Source of the DNA: an uncultured Ruminococcus sp.
GTDB taxonomy: Bacteria > Bacillota > Clostridia > Oscillospirales > Ruminococcaceae
Assembly (NCBI GenBank): GCA_900554975.1
Contig: USJI01000069.1
Coordinates: forward strand, 1-6,534
DNA length: 6,534 nucleotides
Reading direction: 5' to 3'
Both the position numbers and the translations under genes were made by a program. Below the pieces are notes generated by a model. It saw only the letters and a program-made list of their open reading frames with translations. It was not told where the DNA came from and did no database searches. Position 1 is the stretch's first letter, and each line of letters opens with the position of its first letter. Below are positions 4,037-6,534 of the stretch, one piece after another.

Positions 4037-6534
4037 ATGAATAGTAAAATCAAAAAAATAATTTCAGTTGTATCAGCATTCTGCATGATTGGTAATGTTG
4101 CATATTTTAATTCTTCGCAGTTTTCTGCAAGTGCGGCATCAAAATGTATTGTGGAAAATCTTGACAGAGGAATATCGGCTGTCAATACCGGTTCGGGAAT
4201 GATGATAAGCTGGCGTTTTCTTGTAGGTGATTCTGATAGTGTAGTATTTAAACTGTACAGAAATAACACTCTGATATACACCAGTAATGCAGGGCAGGCA
4301 ACTTGTTTTCTTGATAAATCCGGCAAATCTACAGATAAATATAAGGTTGAAACCATAGAGAATGGAAAGACAGTTTCGTCAGATACCTGTGATATTCAGT
4401 CCGGTTTGCAGTATATTGATGTAAAGCTTGATGTTCCTTCCGGACAGACTTCGGGAATAACATACAGTCCGAATGACTGCACAGTCGGCGATGTTGACGG
4501 AGACGGAGAATATGAACTTTTTATTAAGTGGGATCCTTCAAATTCCAAAGATAACTCACAGAAGGGTAAAACAGACAAAGTTTTCATTGACTGCTATAAA
4601 ATAAACGGAACAAAACTATGGCGTATTGATCTTGGTGTAAATATAAGAGCCGGTGCACACTATACGCAGATGCTTGTTGCTGACTTTGATCTGGACGGAC
4701 GTGCTGAAATGACCTGTAAGACAGCTGACGGAACTGTTGACGGAACAGGAAAAGTTATAGGCGATGCATCAAAGGATTACAGAAATTCTAACGGTTATGT
4801 TCTCAGCGGTTCTGAGTATTATACTTTATTTGAAGGTGCAACAGGAAAAGCGCTGGATACAGTAAATTATAATCCTGGAAGGGGAACAGTAAGCAAGTGG
4901 GGCGACAGCTACGGCGGACGTGTTGACAGATTCCTTGGCTCTGTAGCTTACCTTGACGGACAGAAGCCGAGTGCTGTTACCATAAGAGGATATTATACCA
5001 GAATGACAGCGTGTGCATATGATGTTGTAGATAAAAAGCTGGTTCAGAGATGGTATTTTGATACCGGAAATGACAAAACCAAGCCTGGATATGGTGACGG
5101 AAATCATAACTGTATGCCTGCCGATGTTGATAACGATGGAAAGCAGGAAATAATAACCGGTTCCACCTGTATAGATGATGACGGAACTGTTTTGTGGTGT
5201 CTTAACAAGGGACATGGTGACGCTATGCATCTTGGTGATTTTCTGCCTGACAGAAAAGGACTTGAACTGTGGATATGTCATGAAGACAAACCTTATGGCG
5301 TTTCACTCGTTGATGCTTCAAACGGGAAAATCATTTTCCACAAGGATGGTGCAAGTGATACCGGAAGATGTTGTGCTGATAACGTATGGGCTGGAAATGA
5401 CGGTGCAGAATTCTGGGGACTTGGTAATGATGTCTTTGACGGTTCAGGTAATACTCTTTCATGCAGACGTCCTGCAATCAATTTCCTGAGTTACTGGGAC
5501 GGTGATCTTGAACGTGAAATTCTTGATGGTCGCACAGACAGTCCTGCAAGTATTTCAAAAATGGGTGCAGACGGAAAACTTACAACACTTCTTACAACTG
5601 ACGGAGCATATACCTGCAATACAACCAAGGGTACTCCATGTCTTTCGGCAGATATTTTTGGTGACTGGCGTGAGGAGCTTATTGTAAGGTCGAGCGACAG
5701 CAAATCTGTAAGAATATACTGTACTCCTTATGAAACGGATTATCGTATAACAACTCTCATGCACGATCCTCAATACAGAAATCAGGTCGCAGGTCAGAAT
5801 ATTGCGTATAATCAGCCACCGCACGCAAGTTTCTATCTTGATTCAAAGCGTGAACTTCCGGCAAGACCTGATGTAAATGTTTTGTCCAGCGGAACTGTTG
5901 TAAAACCTGATCCGGTTTTAACTCCGGCAGTTCTGTCAGAAGGTGCTGTGTTTACAATAAAAAATGAAAACAGCGGAATGTTTCTTGAAGTTCAGGATTC
6001 AAGTGAAAAAAATGCTGCAAATGTACAGCAGAAAGGCTCTGAAATAGCACAGGCAAACAATACATGGCGTGCATTGTCTGCCGGAAATGGCTATTATTAC
6101 CTCTATTCACAGCTTGGAGATAAGGTAACTTACCTTCTTGATATTGATATGGGTAAAGCAGATAATGGTACAAATGTTCAGATATACAGCGATACCAAAG
6201 CGGATGCACAGCAATTTAAATTTGTAAAAAACGATGACGGAACATACTGCATTTTTACAAAAGCTTCAAAAGATAAAGGCTGTGTGGCGGTTTCATCTGC
6301 ATCTTCATCAGAGGGAGCAAATGTTATACAGTGGGAATACAAAGAAGGGGATAAATCGCAGAAGTGGATTCTTACTCAGACAGAAGATACAGGCTGTGAA
6401 ATGGATACAAGCAAGATATATTCATTTAAAAATCTCAACAGCGGACTGTATATGGAAGTTGAAGGCGGAAAAAAAGCTGATAACACAAACGTTCAGCAAT
6501 GGGGAGCTGACAGCATAGGAAATCACAATTCTTG
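4037..6534 (+). CDS. Secreted rhamnogalacturonan lyase (PL11) with ricin-type lectin domains, partial (3' end beyond right edge)
   Basis: The enzyme cleaves the rhamnosyl-galacturonic acid backbone of rhamnogalacturonan I in pectin by beta-elimination outside the cell. Of the gene, 832 codons are visible. Residues 1-34 form a signal peptide (KIKK, hydrophobic core, cleavage near SASAA). An N-terminal beta domain starts with ENLDRGISAV, as in Bacillus YesW/YesX. The eight-bladed PL11 propeller follows, to about residue 615, with family hallmarks: calcium-binding Asp-rich loops VGDVDGDGEYE (150-160), AGAHYTQMLVADFDLDG (205-221), ADVDNDGKQE (362-371), HGDAMHLGD (393-401), ADIFGDWREEL (538-548) and MHDPQYRNQVAGQN (575-588). 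A Pro/Thr/Val linker (about 616-632) leads to a ricin-type beta-trefoil lectin domain (about 636-785), with repeated N-V-Q motifs and QKWIL near its end. A second such domain begins near 793 and is cut by the edge. It probably binds plant cell-wall sugars. A dockerin or other module could follow; that cannot be seen. The gene is intact as far as it goes. Confidence 0.95.
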   Translation, partial: MNSKIKKIISVVSAFCMIGNVAYFNSSQFSASAASKCIVENLDRGISAVNTGSGMMISWRFLVGDSDSVVFKLYRNNTLIYTSNAGQATCFLDKSGKSTDKYKVETIENGKTVSSDTCDIQSGLQYIDVKLDVPSGQTSGITYSPNDCTVGDVDGDGEYELFIKWDPSNSKDNSQKGKTDKVFIDCYKINGTKLWRIDLGVNIRAGAHYTQMLVADFDLDGRAEMTCKTADGTVDGTGKVIGDASKDYRNSNGYVLSGSEYYTLFEGATGKALDTVNYNPGRGTVSKWGDSYGGRVDRFLGSVAYLDGQKPSAVTIRGYYTRMTACAYDVVDKKLVQRWYFDTGNDKTKPGYGDGNHNCMPADVDNDGKQEIITGSTCIDDDGTVLWCLNKGHGDAMHLGDFLPDRKGLELWICHEDKPYGVSLVDASNGKIIFHKDGASDTGRCCADNVWAGNDGAEFWGLGNDVFDGSGNTLSCRRPAINFLSYWDGDLEREILDGRTDSPASISKMGADGKLTTLLTTDGAYTCNTTKGTPCLSADIFGDWREELIVRSSDSKSVRIYCTPYETDYRITTLMHDPQYRNQVAGQNIAYNQPPHASFYLDSKRELPARPDVNVLSSGTVVKPDPVLTPAVLSEGAVFTIKNENSGMFLEVQDSSEKNAANVQQKGSEIAQANNTWRALSAGNGYYYLYSQLGDKVTYLLDIDMGKADNGTNVQIYSDTKADAQQFKFVKNDDGTYCIFTKASKDKGCVAVSSASSSEGANVIQWEYKEGDKSQKWILTQTEDTGCEMDTSKIYSFKNLNSGLYMEVEGGKKADNTNVQQWGADSIGNHNS

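Noticed and set aside
4826..5281. Open minus-strand frames inside the lyase gene
   Set aside because: The plus strand encodes clear PL11 calcium-binding motifs through this interval; the antisense products show no family features and have no start signals.
1..6534. CRISPR array, tRNA, rRNA, complete insertion sequence, toxin-antitoxin pair
   Set aside because: No regularly spaced repeats, no tRNA cloverleaf or CCA pattern, no transposase frame and no recognisable antitoxin were found on either strand.

Overview
The window looks like a piece of a Ruminococcus-type chromosome (Clostridia, Oscillospiraceae). It carries a secreted rhamnogalacturonan lyase with ricin-type lectin domains, strong GGAGG ribosome sites, consensus sigma-A promoters, and a cluster of small mobile-element-like genes of the kind common in gut and rumen Clostridia. 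The genus is an inference from gene content; no rRNA or other marker is present.

Layout. (1) Positions 1-1129, minus strand: a two-gene operon with its own promoter, encoding an 86-residue protein with a helix-hairpin-helix-like C-terminus, then a larger protein that runs off the left edge and contains a PIN/NYN-like nuclease motif (VDCEN). (2) Positions 1159-2160, plus strand: a self-contained AT-rich unit of promoter, PfkB/FrlD-like sugar kinase and terminator. (3) Positions 2162-3527, minus strand: a GC-richer run of tightly packed small genes reading leftward. These are the 3' remnant of a membrane-anchored protein gene, a possible TnpV-like protein, a four-cysteine zinc-ribbon protein and an unrecognised small protein. 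The first gene has lost its 5' end, so the block looks like the tail of a decayed mobile element. (4) Positions 3528-3867: an abrupt junction, then a plus-strand AT-rich gene whose product matches the N-terminal motifs of ADP-ribosyl cyclases (FWSG, TLE, W...S..YA..ASG) but stops before the expected catalytic glutamate. (5) Positions 3868-6534, plus strand: an extended -10 promoter, then a partial PL11 rhamnogalacturonan lyase gene (832 codons seen) with signal peptide, calcium-binding beta-propeller and one complete plus one partial ricin-type lectin domain.

How it fits together. The lyase is a pectin-degrading enzyme and probably ordinary resident content. The region to its left is mosaic: base composition, strand and gene completeness change at about 1130, 2160 and 3530. 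The parts most worth a second look are the truncated cyclase-like toxin fragment with its promoterless head-to-head junction, and the HhH/PIN-like gene pair. No RNA genes, CRISPR array or complete insertion sequence were seen.
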